DNA of 64,000 bases. Source: VAZQ01 sp963702695. GTDB taxonomy: Bacteria > Pseudomonadota > Alphaproteobacteria > Rhizobiales > Xanthobacteraceae. The notes under the pieces were generated by a model that was not told the origin of the DNA, made no database searches, and saw only the letters and a list, made by a program, of their open reading frames with translations. Where the stretch lies: assembly GCA_963702695.1 (NCBI GenBank), contig CAVPDS010000007.1:372001-436000 (forward strand). The letters run 5' to 3'. A program made the translations under genes and the position numbers. Position 1 is the first letter of the stretch. Each line of letters opens with the position of its first letter. Below are positions 52,669-62,800 of this stretch, one piece after another.

Positions 52669-53934
52669 TCATAGCCATTGTGGCAGCCGATCCATCCCAA
52701 TAAGCGCATCCACCTCGATCCGCGGCCGTACCAGCGCCCATTCGCCGCCGCGAACGAGCACCTCTGGCACCAGTGCCCTGGTATTGTAAGTGCCCGCCTG
52801 TACTGCGCCATAGGCACCGGCAGTCATCACCGCGAGCAGGTCGCCAGGCTGGGGCAGTGGCAGATCGCGGTCAAGTGCCAGGAAATCGCCGGATTCGCAA
52901 ACCGGGCCAACCACGTCGGCGACGATCCGCGGCGCGGCCGGGGCGGGCTCGCGCACCGGCCGGATGTCGTGATGCGCCTCGTAAAGGGTCGGGCGGATGA
53001 GATCGTTCATCGCTGCATCGACGATCACGAAGGTTTTCGCCTCGCCGCGCTTGAGATAGAGCACGTGCGTCAGCAGGATGCCGGCACTGCCAACCAGCAG
53101 CCGGCCCGGCTCGAAGATCAGCGTGCAGCCGAGATCGCGGGTCGCGCGCTTCACCACCGCGGCGTAGGCCGCGGGATCGGGCGGCGGGTCGTTGTCCTCG
53201 CGATAGGGAATACCAAGGCCGCCGCCGAGATCGACGTGGGAAATCACATGGCCGTCGGCGCGTAATGTCCGCACGAAATCGGAGAGCATCGCGAAAGCGC
53301 TGTCGAACGGTTCGAGCTCGGTGATCTGGCTGCCGATATGCATGTCGACGCCGGCGACCTGCACGCCCGGCAGCTTGGCGGCGCGGGCGTAGACCGCGCG
53401 CGCGACGCTTAGCGGAACGCCGAATTTGTTCTCCGCCTTGCCCGTCGCGATCTTGGCGTGGGTCTTGGCGTCGATGTCCGGATTGACCCGGATTGAGATC
53501 GGCGCGCGGCGGCCCTTGCTCGCCGCGATCGCGGAAAGGAGTTCGAGCTCCGGCTCCGACTCGACGTTGACGCAGAGGATGCCTTCATCGACCGCGCCCG
53601 CGAGTTCGCGTGCAGTCTTGCCGATGCCGGAGAACATGATCTTTTCCGGCGGAATGCCAGCCGCTCGCGCCCGCCGCAGTTCGCCTTCAGAGACCACGTC
53701 CGCGCCGGCGCCAAGGCGCGCCAGCGTTGCGATCACCGCCTGGTTGGAATTGGCCTTGACCGCATAGCAGACCAGTGACGGCACATCGGCAAAGGCGCCG
53801 GCGAACACCCGGTAGTGCCGCTCCAGCGTGGCGGTGGAATAGCAATAGAGTGGCGTGCCGACCGCGTCGGCGAGCGCGACGAGATCGACCAACTCGGCGT
53901 GAAGCACGCCGCCGCGATAGTCGAAGTGATGCAT
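52669..53934 (-). CDS. lysA: Diaminopimelate decarboxylase
   Basis: This 421-residue PLP enzyme makes L-lysine from meso-diaminopimelate. The PLP lysine is Lys60 in YAVKANSNQ; the glycine-rich phosphate loop is DLGGGLGIPY; the substrate-binding arginine/cysteine region is VVGPVCESGDF, and the end is GAYGAVQAGTYNTRALVPE. Its length is normal. It starts at MHHFDYRGG rather than at a longer upstream frame. In relatives it is followed by the small lipoprotein gene and argH; here a hydrolase and a Bug gene lie between. Confidence 0.96.
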   Translation of the reverse strand: MHHFDYRGGVLHAELVDLVALADAVGTPLYCYSTATLERHYRVFAGAFADVPSLVCYAVKANSNQAVIATLARLGAGADVVSEGELRRARAAGIPPEKIMFSGIGKTARELAGAVDEGILCVNVESEPELELLSAIAASKGRRAPISIRVNPDIDAKTHAKIATGKAENKFGVPLSVARAVYARAAKLPGVQVAGVDMHIGSQITELEPFDSAFAMLSDFVRTLRADGHVISHVDLGGGLGIPYREDNDPPPDPAAYAAVVKRATRDLGCTLIFEPGRLLVGSAGILLTHVLYLKRGEAKTFVIVDAAMNDLIRPTLYEAHHDIRPVREPAPAAPRIVADVVGPVCESGDFLALDRDLPLPQPGDLLAVMTAGAYGAVQAGTYNTRALVPEVLVRGGEWALVRPRIEVDALIGMDRLPQWL

Positions 53935-53966
53935 CGGGCTCCCGCCGCTGGACTGCGCGCGCTTTC

Positions 53967-55127
53967 CTAGACCCCCTGCGGGAATGCGCCAAGCCGGTCC
54001 GCCACCCAATCGGTGATGTAGTCGACGATGAGCGAGCTGTTGTCGGCGCCGCAATGCTCGGCGGCGCCGTCGGCGAGGGTGAAGATCTTCAGCTCGCGGT
54101 CCGGGCTTTTGACGGCGGCGGCATAGGTCTTCTCCGCGTGCCAGAGCGGAATTTGGCGATCGTTCTCGCCGTGCGCGATCAGGAGCGGGCAGGTGATCTC
54201 CCCGGCGGCCTTTTCGAGTGTCATCTGCTTGACGATCGCGCGCACCTCATCGAGCGACTTCACGCCGAACACCCATTGCGCATGATCGACGAAACCCGGC
54301 ACCGACGGCTCGTTGGTGCCGCCGACGCGCGCTTCGAAGGCGACCCCGAAATCAAAGATCGCGCCCCAGGCGACGCAGCATTTGAAGCGCTTCTCGTAGG
54401 CCGCCGCGCGCGGGGCGTAATAGCCGCCGAGCGAGAGCGCGACGATGCCGATACGGTTTCGATCCACATCGGCGCGGGTCTCGAGATAATCGACGCAGGC
54501 GCCGGCCGGCTTTTCCGTATCGGGGCGCGAATTGAGATGCTGCAAGCGCAGCGCCGCGCCGACACCGGGATGGTCGACGATCAGCAGCGAGATGCCGCGG
54601 CGGCGGTATTCCTCGCCGACCGCGCTGTAGATGATCTCCTTGGTCACGTCGAAGCCGTCGAAATGCACCATGCAGGGCGCGCGCTCGTTACCCGGCGCTT
54701 TCATGAAGAAGGCGGGCAGCCGATGCTCGCCGTAGGGCACCTCGACGAATTCGATCGGCTCGCCTCGCGCCTTCACGCCCCTTGCGTAGGCATCGATACC
54801 GCGCTTGTAGGCGATCAGGCGGCGCGGGTCCTTGTGGCTCGGCATGCGTTCGGCGAGCAGATAATAGAGCCCCGCGCGCATGTATTTGCGTCCGGCCGAC
54901 AGCGGATGGTTGGCCTGCGCATCGATGTCGCCGAGCCGCTCGACACGCTCGGCGAGCTTCATCCAGCTCTGGAACCAGGCGTCCTGCGCCGAGGGATCGT
55001 TCTTCTTCGCCGCGATCTCCTTGAGCGGTCGGCAGGCGTCGTCGACCTCGGAAACTTGTCCGCCGCGATTGAGCGCAGACATGACGGCGAGGCTCCAGGG
55101 ATAGTTGTTGGGGAAATACTCGAACAT
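53967..55127 (-). CDS. Alpha/beta hydrolase family protein (FrsA/2,6-DHPON hydrolase-like)
   Basis: This 386-residue protein has an N-terminal helical cap (about 1-135) and an alpha/beta hydrolase core with nucleophile elbow VALSLGGYYAP, aspartate in AHGENDRQIP and histidine in ADGAAEHCGAD. It resembles FrsA/DUF1100 esterases and 2,6-dihydroxypseudooxynicotine hydrolase, which cleave C-C or ester bonds. An open frame continues upstream into the Bug gene only because of a frameshift there; MFEYFPNNYPW is the true start. It lies 53 bases after that Bug gene on the same strand, an arrangement pointing to a shared ligand. Confidence 0.83.
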   Translation of the reverse strand: MFEYFPNNYPWSLAVMSALNRGGQVSEVDDACRPLKEIAAKKNDPSAQDAWFQSWMKLAERVERLGDIDAQANHPLSAGRKYMRAGLYYLLAERMPSHKDPRRLIAYKRGIDAYARGVKARGEPIEFVEVPYGEHRLPAFFMKAPGNERAPCMVHFDGFDVTKEIIYSAVGEEYRRRGISLLIVDHPGVGAALRLQHLNSRPDTEKPAGACVDYLETRADVDRNRIGIVALSLGGYYAPRAAAYEKRFKCCVAWGAIFDFGVAFEARVGGTNEPSVPGFVDHAQWVFGVKSLDEVRAIVKQMTLEKAAGEITCPLLIAHGENDRQIPLWHAEKTYAAAVKSPDRELKIFTLADGAAEHCGADNSSLIVDYITDWVADRLGAFPQGV

Positions 55128-55180
55128 TCTCTGCTCACGGAGTTTGATGACGTGCGGAAGATCGATAGGCGCGGCGTTGG

Positions 55181-56201
55181 CTATTGCGGCTCGAGGCCGA
55201 TACGTTTCATCACCGCCGACTGGTAAGCGAAATCCTTCGCCAGGAACTGCGCGAACTGCTCCGGCGTCGAGCCGAACTCTCTGCAGTCCACTTTCCGTGA
55301 TCACCCGCTGCACCGGGGGCGTATCGAGGGCGGCCACCGCCTGGCGATGGATCACGTCGATACGCTCGCGCGGCGTGCCGGCCGGAAACCAGAAGCCGAA
55401 ATAGCCGAACATGTCCATGTCGGCATAGCCGAGCTCCTTGAAGGTCGGCGTGTCCGGCAGCGATGGTGCGCGCTGGCCGCCGGTCAGAGCCAGCGCCCGC
55501 AGCAGGCCGGAACTGACATTCGGCGTCGCCAGCGTGGTCGACATGAAACCGATGTCGACATGGCCCGACATGATGTCCGGTGCGAACGAGGAGGTTCCGC
55601 GATAGGGGACTTTCAGCAGTTCAATGCCGGCGAGCTTTTGCAGAAGCTCCGCCGCGACGTAGGTGACGTTGCCGATGCCGGCATGCCCATAGGTGTACTT
55701 GCCGGGATTGCGGCGGGCGAGTTCGACGAACTCGGGCAGCGTCTTGGCCGGAAAATCCGGCCGCACCATCATCGCAATGCCGTAGGACTGCGCAAGCTGG
55801 GTGACCGGGGCGAAATCCTTGATTGGGTCATACGGCGACTTGGCGGTCACGATCGGGTTGGCGGTGAACGAGCCGGTTGTCATCAGCATCGTGTAGCCGT
55901 CGGGCGGCGCCTTCGCCACGGTGACGGTGCCGATGATGCCGTTCGCTCCGGCTTTGTTCTCGATTACGAAAGGCTGCCCGAGGGCTTCCGACATCTTGTC
56001 GGTCAGTGGCCGACCCAGCAGATCGTTCGGCCCGCCAGCGCTGAACGGGATGATGAGCCGGATCGGACGGTCGGGATAGGTCTGCGACGCGGCCGGCACG
56101 ACGCAAGCGATCGCGAAGACCACGCCGAGGCAAGGCGCCAGCCATGCCTGCCGAAGCGCGCGTGCCGGACCGGGCAAGCGGTGAGTGCTTCCGTTCATCA
56201 T
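55181..56201 (-). pseudogene. Bug/TctC substrate-binding protein, copy 4, with one apparent +1 frameshift
   Basis: A signal peptide (about 1-38, ending PAAS) leads into YPDRPIRLIIPFSAGGPNDL, APPDGYTMLMTTGSF and LPDTPTFKELGYADM, all Bug marks. Near 55278-55283 one extra base shifts the frame; the original C-terminus STPEQFAQFLAKDFAYQSAV, then MKRIGLEPQ and TAG at 55181-55183, is intact in another frame. Because the shifted frame stays open, the two genes would be mis-joined into a false 744-residue fusion with the hydrolase. Removing one base in CAGAGAG restores the product. MM at 56201/56198 is the likely start. Confidence 0.82.
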
Positions 56202-56276
56202 GGGGTGTGCGCCCTGGTTGGTGCCCGCGCATAGGATCACCGGACCGGCGGCCAATTGCAACGGGAGGTGGGCGCC

Positions 56277-56513
56277 TCAGTTCAAGAGCCAGTCCAGGAT
56301 AAAGCTCTTCTTCTGCCCCGGCGGGGCGATCGGCTTGCCGTCGGCGTCTTCGCTGTCGGGCGGTGGTGCCGCCCCCGGCTGCCCCTGATCACCGGCGGCA
56401 GCGGCGGCCGGCGGCGGATCGAGCCCCGCTTTGCGCCCGCACGCGGCCAGCCCCAGCGCAGCGACCAGCGCTGCGGCAGTGGCAAGGCGCAAGAATGTAC
56501 GAGAGACGGTCAA
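56277..56513 (-). CDS. Small LptM/YifL-like lipoprotein
   Basis: This protein of about 78 residues has a signal peptide ending in the lipobox LAAC (ALGLAACGRKAGLD), then an Ala/Pro-rich linker and the conserved C-terminal tag SFILDWLLN. It matches the small lipoprotein that lies next to lysA and argH in relatives and resembles LptM, which helps mature the LptD outer-membrane protein. It uses a TTG start. It follows argH by 100 bases on the same strand. Confidence 0.75.
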   Translation of the reverse strand: MTVSRTFLRLATAAALVAALGLAACGRKAGLDPPPAAAAAGDQGQPGAAPPPDSEDADGKPIAPPGQKKSFILDWLLN

Positions 56514-56613
56514 ATCGAAGAACCCCACCCCTGAAATCGACCCCAAGATAACAAAATGCACGATGAAAGTGACCTTATTCTGTCGATTCAACCAGTAAAA
56601 CGCCCGGGCTCCC

Positions 56614-58005
56614 TCACCCACGCTCCCGAACCAGCAGCTTTAGCCATTTGTTCGCCTCACGGCGTACATTCTTCGGCGCGGTGCCGCCATAGCTGACCCG
56701 GCTCTTCGCCGAATCCTCCGCCGAAAGCACCTCGAACACCTCCTTGGTGATGCGCGGCTCGATCAACTGCATCTCGTGCAGCGGCAAGAGATGCAGCGCG
56801 ACATTCTCCGAGGCCGCGCGCGCCACGATCCGGCCGGTGACGTGGTGGGCGTCGCGGAACGGCATCTTGAGCGTGCGCACCAGCCAATCCGCGAGGTCGG
56901 TGGCGGTGGCATAGCCTTCGTCGGCCGCCTTGCGCATGCGGTTGGCATCGGGAAGCATGTCGCGCACCATGCCGGTCATCGCCGCGATCGACAGGGAGAG
57001 CGCGGACAGCGCGTCGATCGCGCCTTCCTTGTCCTCCTGCATGTCCTTCTGGTAGGCGAGTGGCAGCCCTTTCATCACGATCAGCATGGCCAGCAGCGCG
57101 CCGGTGATGCGCCCGGTCTTGGCGCGCACGAGCTCCGCCGCATCCGGATTGCGCTTCTGCGGCATGATCGAGGAGCCGGTGGTAAATCGGTCCGACAGCA
57201 GCACCAGGCCGGCGAGCGGCGAGCACCAGATCACGATCTCCTCGGCAAAGCGGGACAGGTGCACGGCGGTGATCGACGCTGCCGCCAGCGTCTCCAGCAC
57301 GAAATCGCGGTCGGAGACCGCGTCCAGCGAATTCGCCATCGGCCGATCGAAGCCGAGCGCCCTGGCGGTCATCTCGCGATTGATCGGAAACGAGGTGCCG
57401 GCGAGCGCGGCCGCGCCGAGGGGACTTTCGTTGAGGCGCGCCCGCGCGTCGTTGAAACGGCCGCGGTCACGCGCCGCCATCTCCACGTAGGCGAGCAGGT
57501 GGTGCCCGAAGGTCACGGGCTGCGCGGCCTGCAGATGGGTGAACCCGGGCATCACGGTGCCGGCATGCGACAGAGCCTTCTCGGCCAGGGCCTGCTGGTA
57601 GGCGCCGAGCGCGCCATCGATTGCGTCGATGGTATCGCGGATCCAAAGCCGGAAATCAGTCGCCACCTGGTCGTTGCGCGAACGCGCCGTATGCAGGCGC
57701 CCAGCGGCCGGCCCGATCAGGTCGGTGAGGCGGCTCTCCACGTTCATATGGATGTCTTCGAGCGCCCGGTTGAAGCTGAACCTGCCGGCCTCGATTTCTG
57801 ACAGGATCGTGTCTAGACCGTGAGTGATTTCAGCGGCATCGTCCTTGGTGATGATGCTCTGCGCGGCAAGCATCGCGGCGTGGGCCTTGCTCGCGGCGAT
57901 GTCTTGCCGGTAGAGGTGCCGGTCGAAGTCGATGGAGGCGTTGATCTCCTCCATGACGGCGTCGGGGCTCTCGGCAAAGCGCCCGCCCCACATCTTGTTG
58001 CTCAT
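56614..58005 (-). CDS. argH: Argininosuccinate lyase
   Basis: This 463-residue homotetrameric enzyme splits argininosuccinate into arginine and fumarate. The family signature is TGSSIMPQKRNPDAAEL, with TARSRNDQVATDFRLW and GTSFPINREMTARALG also present. Its length is normal. It starts at MSNKMWGGRFAESPD; an upstream in-frame extension lacks conservation. It is divergent from the thioredoxin-like gene with 29 bases between the start codons, a tight layout conserved in the order. Confidence 0.97.
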   Translation of the reverse strand: MSNKMWGGRFAESPDAVMEEINASIDFDRHLYRQDIAASKAHAAMLAAQSIITKDDAAEITHGLDTILSEIEAGRFSFNRALEDIHMNVESRLTDLIGPAAGRLHTARSRNDQVATDFRLWIRDTIDAIDGALGAYQQALAEKALSHAGTVMPGFTHLQAAQPVTFGHHLLAYVEMAARDRGRFNDARARLNESPLGAAALAGTSFPINREMTARALGFDRPMANSLDAVSDRDFVLETLAAASITAVHLSRFAEEIVIWCSPLAGLVLLSDRFTTGSSIMPQKRNPDAAELVRAKTGRITGALLAMLIVMKGLPLAYQKDMQEDKEGAIDALSALSLSIAAMTGMVRDMLPDANRMRKAADEGYATATDLADWLVRTLKMPFRDAHHVTGRIVARAASENVALHLLPLHEMQLIEPRITKEVFEVLSAEDSAKSRVSYGGTAPKNVRREANKWLKLLVRERG

Positions 58006-58034
58006 GGCAGCCCTTTGAAAGAGGTTCTTCTGGA

Positions 58035-58700
58035 ATGACCGACCAGCCCCCACAGCCGCGTTCGGCGCTTCGCCGCCTGGGGATGATCGGCGGCACGATC
58101 CTGCTCCTGGCCGGCGCAGCGATGCTGGCGGCGATATACGGGATCGGGCCGTTCCAACGCAATGCAGGCGACGCGCAGTGCAGACCCGCGGTCGCTCTCG
58201 GCCAGCGGCTCGCCCCCCTTGCCCGTGGCGAGGTGGCGGCGATGGTTGTCGCGGATCGCCCGCTGAAGCTGCCCGATCTCGAATTCAACGACCAGGCCGG
58301 CGCCGTGCGCCATCTCTCGGAATGGCGCGGACGCACGGTGCTGCTCAACTTGTGGGCCACCTGGTGCGTCCCCTGCCGCCAGGAAATGCCAGCGCTCGAC
58401 GCACTCCAGGACAAGCTCGGCAATGAAAAATTCGAGGTCGTGGCGGTCAACATCGACACCCGCAACCTCGACAAGCCGCGGGCCTTCCTCAAGGACGTCG
58501 GCGTCGGTTGGCTGTCCTACTACGCCGACCCCAGCGCCAAGGTCTTCACGGACCTCAAGGTCGCGGGCAAGGCGACCGGCATGCCGACGACGCTGCTGGT
58601 CGACCCCGCCGGCTGCGAGATCGGCACCGTCGCCGGCCCGGCCGAATGGGCAAGCGATGACGGCGTCAAGCTCGTGAGCGCCGCCGTCGCGCAGCCGTAA
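58035..58700 (+). CDS. tlpA: Membrane-anchored thiol:disulfide interchange protein (TlpA/CycY-like)
   Basis: This 221-residue protein has an N-terminal anchor (about 15-36, LGMIGGTILLLAGAAMLAAI) and a periplasmic thioredoxin-like domain with WATWCVPC (active-site Cys111 and Cys114) and the cis-proline region GMPTTLLVDP. A further cysteine is at 49. TlpA supports cytochrome oxidase biogenesis by reducing copper-site thiols; this assignment is by motif and by position next to argH. Divergent from argH. Confidence 0.88.
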   Translation: MTDQPPQPRSALRRLGMIGGTILLLAGAAMLAAIYGIGPFQRNAGDAQCRPAVALGQRLAPLARGEVAAMVVADRPLKLPDLEFNDQAGAVRHLSEWRGRTVLLNLWATWCVPCRQEMPALDALQDKLGNEKFEVVAVNIDTRNLDKPRAFLKDVGVGWLSYYADPSAKVFTDLKVAGKATGMPTTLLVDPAGCEIGTVAGPAEWASDDGVKLVSAAVAQP

Positions 58701-58795
58701 CGTTTGGATGAAACGCGGCGGAGCGTCGCGGCGCCCTTGCTTGCAAACGTGGACTCGCTGCCTCATCCTTTCATGACCCAGGGAGGACAGAGGTC

Positions 58796-59845
58796 ATGCC
58801 GAACATTTATGTGCGCAGTCTTGCGCCGGTGCTGACGGCGCTCACCGCTCTGATCACCTCGCATCCCGTCCACGCACAATCCTCCCTCGCCGCGCTTGCC
58901 ACCTACAGCGGTCCCGATCGCACGCAGATGCTGATCGCGGGCGCAAAGAAAGAGGGCGGCGTCAACATCTACTCGTCGATGACGGTCGACGACATGAAGG
59001 TACTGAGCGCCGGCTTCGAGAAGAAATACGGCATCAAGATCACAGCCTGGCGCTCGAGTTCAGAGGACATTCTCTCGCGCGCAGTGGTTGAAGCGCGCGG
59101 TAGCCGTTACGACGTCGACGCGATCGAGACCAGCGCGGCCGAAATGGAATCGCTCCACCGCGAGCAGCTTCTGCAGCCGGTGCAGAGCCCGCTGCTGGCC
59201 GAGATCGTGCCGAGCGCGATCCGCCCGCACCACGATTGGGTCGGCGACCGGCTCAACATCATTGCCGCCGGCTACAACACCAGCCTGGTCAAGCCCGCTG
59301 ACCTACCGAAGAGCTATGCCGACCTGCTTGACCCGAAATGGAAGGGCAAGCTCGCGATCGAGGCCGACGACTCGGTCTGGTTCGGCGCCCTGGTCACGGA
59401 AATGGGCGAAGCCAAGGGCCTGCAATTCTTCCGCGACCTCGTGCGCACCAACGGGCTGTCGCTGCGCAAGGGGCACACGCTCATCGCCAACCTCATCATC
59501 TCTGGCGAAGTGCCGTACTCGCTCACGGTCTACGATTACAAGGTGAAGCAGTTGAAGCGCAGCGGCGCGCCGATCGACTGGCTGGTGCTGCCGCCCGGGA
59601 TCGCGCGCTTCCTCGGCACCGGCGTGCTCAAGCGCGCGCCGCATCCGCACGCGGCGCTGCTGTTCTTCGATTTCATGATGCGCGACGCGCAGGCGCTGCT
59701 GGTCGACCACGACTTCACGCCCAGCAACGTGAAAGTGAAGCCCCTTGACGTGCCGTACAAGCTCATCGACCCGGCCCTGGTAATAGACGAGGGCGCGAAA
59801 TGGCAGAAGCTCTACGCCGAGATCGTGCAGAAGGCCGGAAGATAG
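58796..59845 (+). CDS. Fe(3+)-type ABC transporter substrate-binding protein
   Basis: This 349-residue periplasmic binding protein has a signal peptide (about 1-27, HPVHAQS). It has the type II fold of the FbpA/AfuA and PotD relatives: AAKKEGGVNIYSSMTVDDMK, FEKKYGIKITAWRSSSEDIL, and PKSYADLLDPKWKGKLAIEA are typical of the iron-type group. No ABC permease or ATPase is adjacent. GGAGGACAGAGGTC precedes the ATG. Ligand may be an iron chelate or another organic molecule. Confidence 0.88.
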   Translation: MPNIYVRSLAPVLTALTALITSHPVHAQSSLAALATYSGPDRTQMLIAGAKKEGGVNIYSSMTVDDMKVLSAGFEKKYGIKITAWRSSSEDILSRAVVEARGSRYDVDAIETSAAEMESLHREQLLQPVQSPLLAEIVPSAIRPHHDWVGDRLNIIAAGYNTSLVKPADLPKSYADLLDPKWKGKLAIEADDSVWFGALVTEMGEAKGLQFFRDLVRTNGLSLRKGHTLIANLIISGEVPYSLTVYDYKVKQLKRSGAPIDWLVLPPGIARFLGTGVLKRAPHPHAALLFFDFMMRDAQALLVDHDFTPSNVKVKPLDVPYKLIDPALVIDEGAKWQKLYAEIVQKAGR

Positions 59846-59866
59846 ACGCAAGGCCGGGGTCGTCAC

Positions 59867-62800
59867 TCAGCTTCGAAACGCCCGCACGGCGTTGATCAGC
59901 ATCTGCCCCGGTTCGCGGTGTTTGCGCTGCTTGCCCCAGAGGCGGCGGTGCAGGCGGTCGAGCCAGAGATAGATCACCGGCGTCGTGTAAAGGGTGAGCG
60001 CCTGCGAGACTAGAAGGCCGCCGACGATCGTGATGCCGAGCGGACGGCGCAGCTCCGAGCCGGGGCCGCTCGCGATCACCAGCGGCAAGGCGCCAAGGAG
60101 CGCCGCGAGCGTCGTCATCATGATCGGCCGGAAGCGCGCGAGCGACGCTTCGTAGATCGCCCGCTCCGGGGAAAGGCCGCGGTTCCTTTCGCCCTCCAGC
60201 GCGAAGTCGACCATCATGATTCCGTTCTTCTTGACGATGCCGATGAGCAGGATGATCCCGATGAACGCGATCAGCGAAAGGTCGGTGCCGAAGAGCTGCA
60301 GCGCGAGCAGCGCGCCGAGGCCGGCCGACGGCAGCGTCGAGATGATCGTGATCGGATGAGCCAGGCTCTCGTAGAGCACGCCGAGCACGATATAGACCGC
60401 CAGCAGCGCCGCGACGATCAGCAGCGACTGGCTGCCGGTGGAATTCTGGTAGGACTTGGCATCGCCCGCCCATTCCGCATGCAGCGTACCGGGCAGATGC
60501 AGTTCCGCCACCGCGCGCTCGAAGGCGCGCGTCGCATCCGAAATGGTGACATCAGGCGCAAGGCCGAAACTGATCGTCACTGCGGGAAACTGCCCCTGGT
60601 GATTGATCACCAGCGGCTGCAGCCCGCGCTGGATCTTGGTCACGGCGGAGAGCGGCACCTGTGTATTGTTGGCGCCGCTGACATAGATGCGGGTGAGATC
60701 GACCGGATCACGCTGGTATTGCGGATCGATCTCCATGATCACGCGATACTGGTTGCGCTGAGTGTAGAGTGTCGAGATCTGCCGCTGCGAATAGGCATTG
60801 TTGAGCGCGTTGTCGATGTCCTGCATGCGCACGCCGAGCCGCGCGGCGGCGGTGCGGTCGATGCCCACGTTGACCTGCAGTCCGTTCTGTTCGCGGTCGG
60901 TGGACACGTCGACGAGCTGGGGCACCGTCTTCGCCTTCTCGTAGACGCGCGGCGCCCACTGGATCAGTTCCTGATAGTCCGGGTCCCACAGGGTGAATTG
61001 ATAAGTCGAGTCGGACGAGCGAGCCCCCGCGCGCACGTCCTGCATCACGAACAGGAACACGCGCAGGCCCGGAATATTGGTGAGCTTCGGCCGTAGGCGG
61101 TTGACGACGTCCCAGGCGGTGACGCCGGGCCGCTCCGACAGCGGCTTGAGGCTGATGAAGAGCGACCCGCGGTTGGCCGATGCGGAATAGGCGGAGGTGC
61201 CGATCGAGGAGCCGACGCCGGCGACGGCCGGATCGGAGAGCACGATCGCCTCGGCTTTCTGCTGCAGGTCGTACATCGCCTGGAAGGAGATTTCGGTCGA
61301 GGCCGCAGTGCCGCCCCAGACCAGGCCGGTATCGTCGGTGGGGAAATAGCCCTTGGGGGTGATGTAGAAGAGGAAGCTGGTCAGCGCGATCGTTCCGACC
61401 ATGACCAGCAGCATCAACCGGCGGCGCTCCAGCGCCACCGCGAGGGTGCGGCCATAGAACTCGACGACGCGGCTCAGAATCCGCTCGACCAGGCGATCGA
61501 GGAAGGTTTCGTCCGGGCTCGGCGGCTTGCGCACGAAGTGCGCGCAGATCATCGGCGTCAGGGTGAGCGAGACGACCGTCGACACGATGATGGCGAACGC
61601 GAGCGTGACCGAGAATTCACGGAAGACGCGCCCGACCACGCCGGTCATGAACAGCAGCGGGATGAAGGCGGCGACCAGCGAAATGCTGATCGAGATCACG
61701 GTGAAGCCGATCTGACGGGCGCCCTGGAGCGCCGACTGCACCGGCGACATGCCCTTTTCCAGGTTGCGGAAGCAGTTCTCGATCATGACGATGGCGTCGT
61801 CGACGACGAACCCGACCGAGCACGCCAGCGCCATCAGGGAGAGATTGTCGATCGAGAATCCCGCCGCCCACATCGCCGCGCAAGTTCCCGCCAGCGCCAG
61901 CGGCACGGTGACGCCGGCTGCCAGCGTCGCTGCCGCGCGCCGCAGGAACACGAACACGACCAGCATGACCAGGAATATGGTCGCGAGCAGCGTGAGCTGC
62001 ATGTCATGGACGCTGGCGCGGATGGTGCCAGTGCGGTCCGAGAGCACGGAGATATCGATATCGGCCGGGATGTACTGCTTGATCTCCGGGATCAGCGAAT
62101 AGATATGGTCGACCGTTTCGATCACATTCGAATTGGCGTCCTTGCTGATCACCAGCAGCACCGAAGGCTGCCGGTTGTACCAGCCGGCCGAACGGCTGTT
62201 GCGTACGCCGGGCTCGATCGAGGCGACGGCGGACAGCCGCACCACGGTGCCGTTGGCGGTGCGCACCACCAGCGGGTCATATTGCGACGCCGCGCGAAGC
62301 TGATCGCTGATCCCGATCGTGACGGCGCGGCCGTCGCCGTCGAACACCCCGAGCGGCCCGGCCGCGTTGGCGTTGACGATCGAGGTACGCACGTCCTCCA
62401 TCGAAAGTCCCATGGAGGCGAGCGCGACCGGATTGACGCGCACGCGGATCGCCGGCTGCTCGGCGCCGTTGACGCTCACTTCCGACACGCCTTGGACCTG
62501 CGACAGACGCTGCGCGATCACGGTGTCGGCGGCGTCGTAGATCGCGCTCGGCGACACCGTCCGCGACGTGAGCGCCAGGATCATGATCGGGATCGCCGCC
62601 GGGTTCGACTTGCGGAACGACGGCCGCGATTGCAGGTCGCCGGGCAGATCGGCCAGCGCGGAATTCAGCGCGGCCTGCACGTCGCGCGCGGCGCCGTCGA
62701 TGTTGCGGTTGAGATCGAACTGGATGGAAATGCGGCTCGAACCGAGCGAGCTGCGCGAGGTCAGTTCGTTCACGCCCGGGATCGCGCCGAGCCGGCGTTC

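Noticed and set aside
53967..56261. A 764-residue fusion of a Bug protein and an alpha/beta hydrolase
   Set aside because: The Bug C-terminus and stop are intact in another frame, so the fusion is explained by one extra base.
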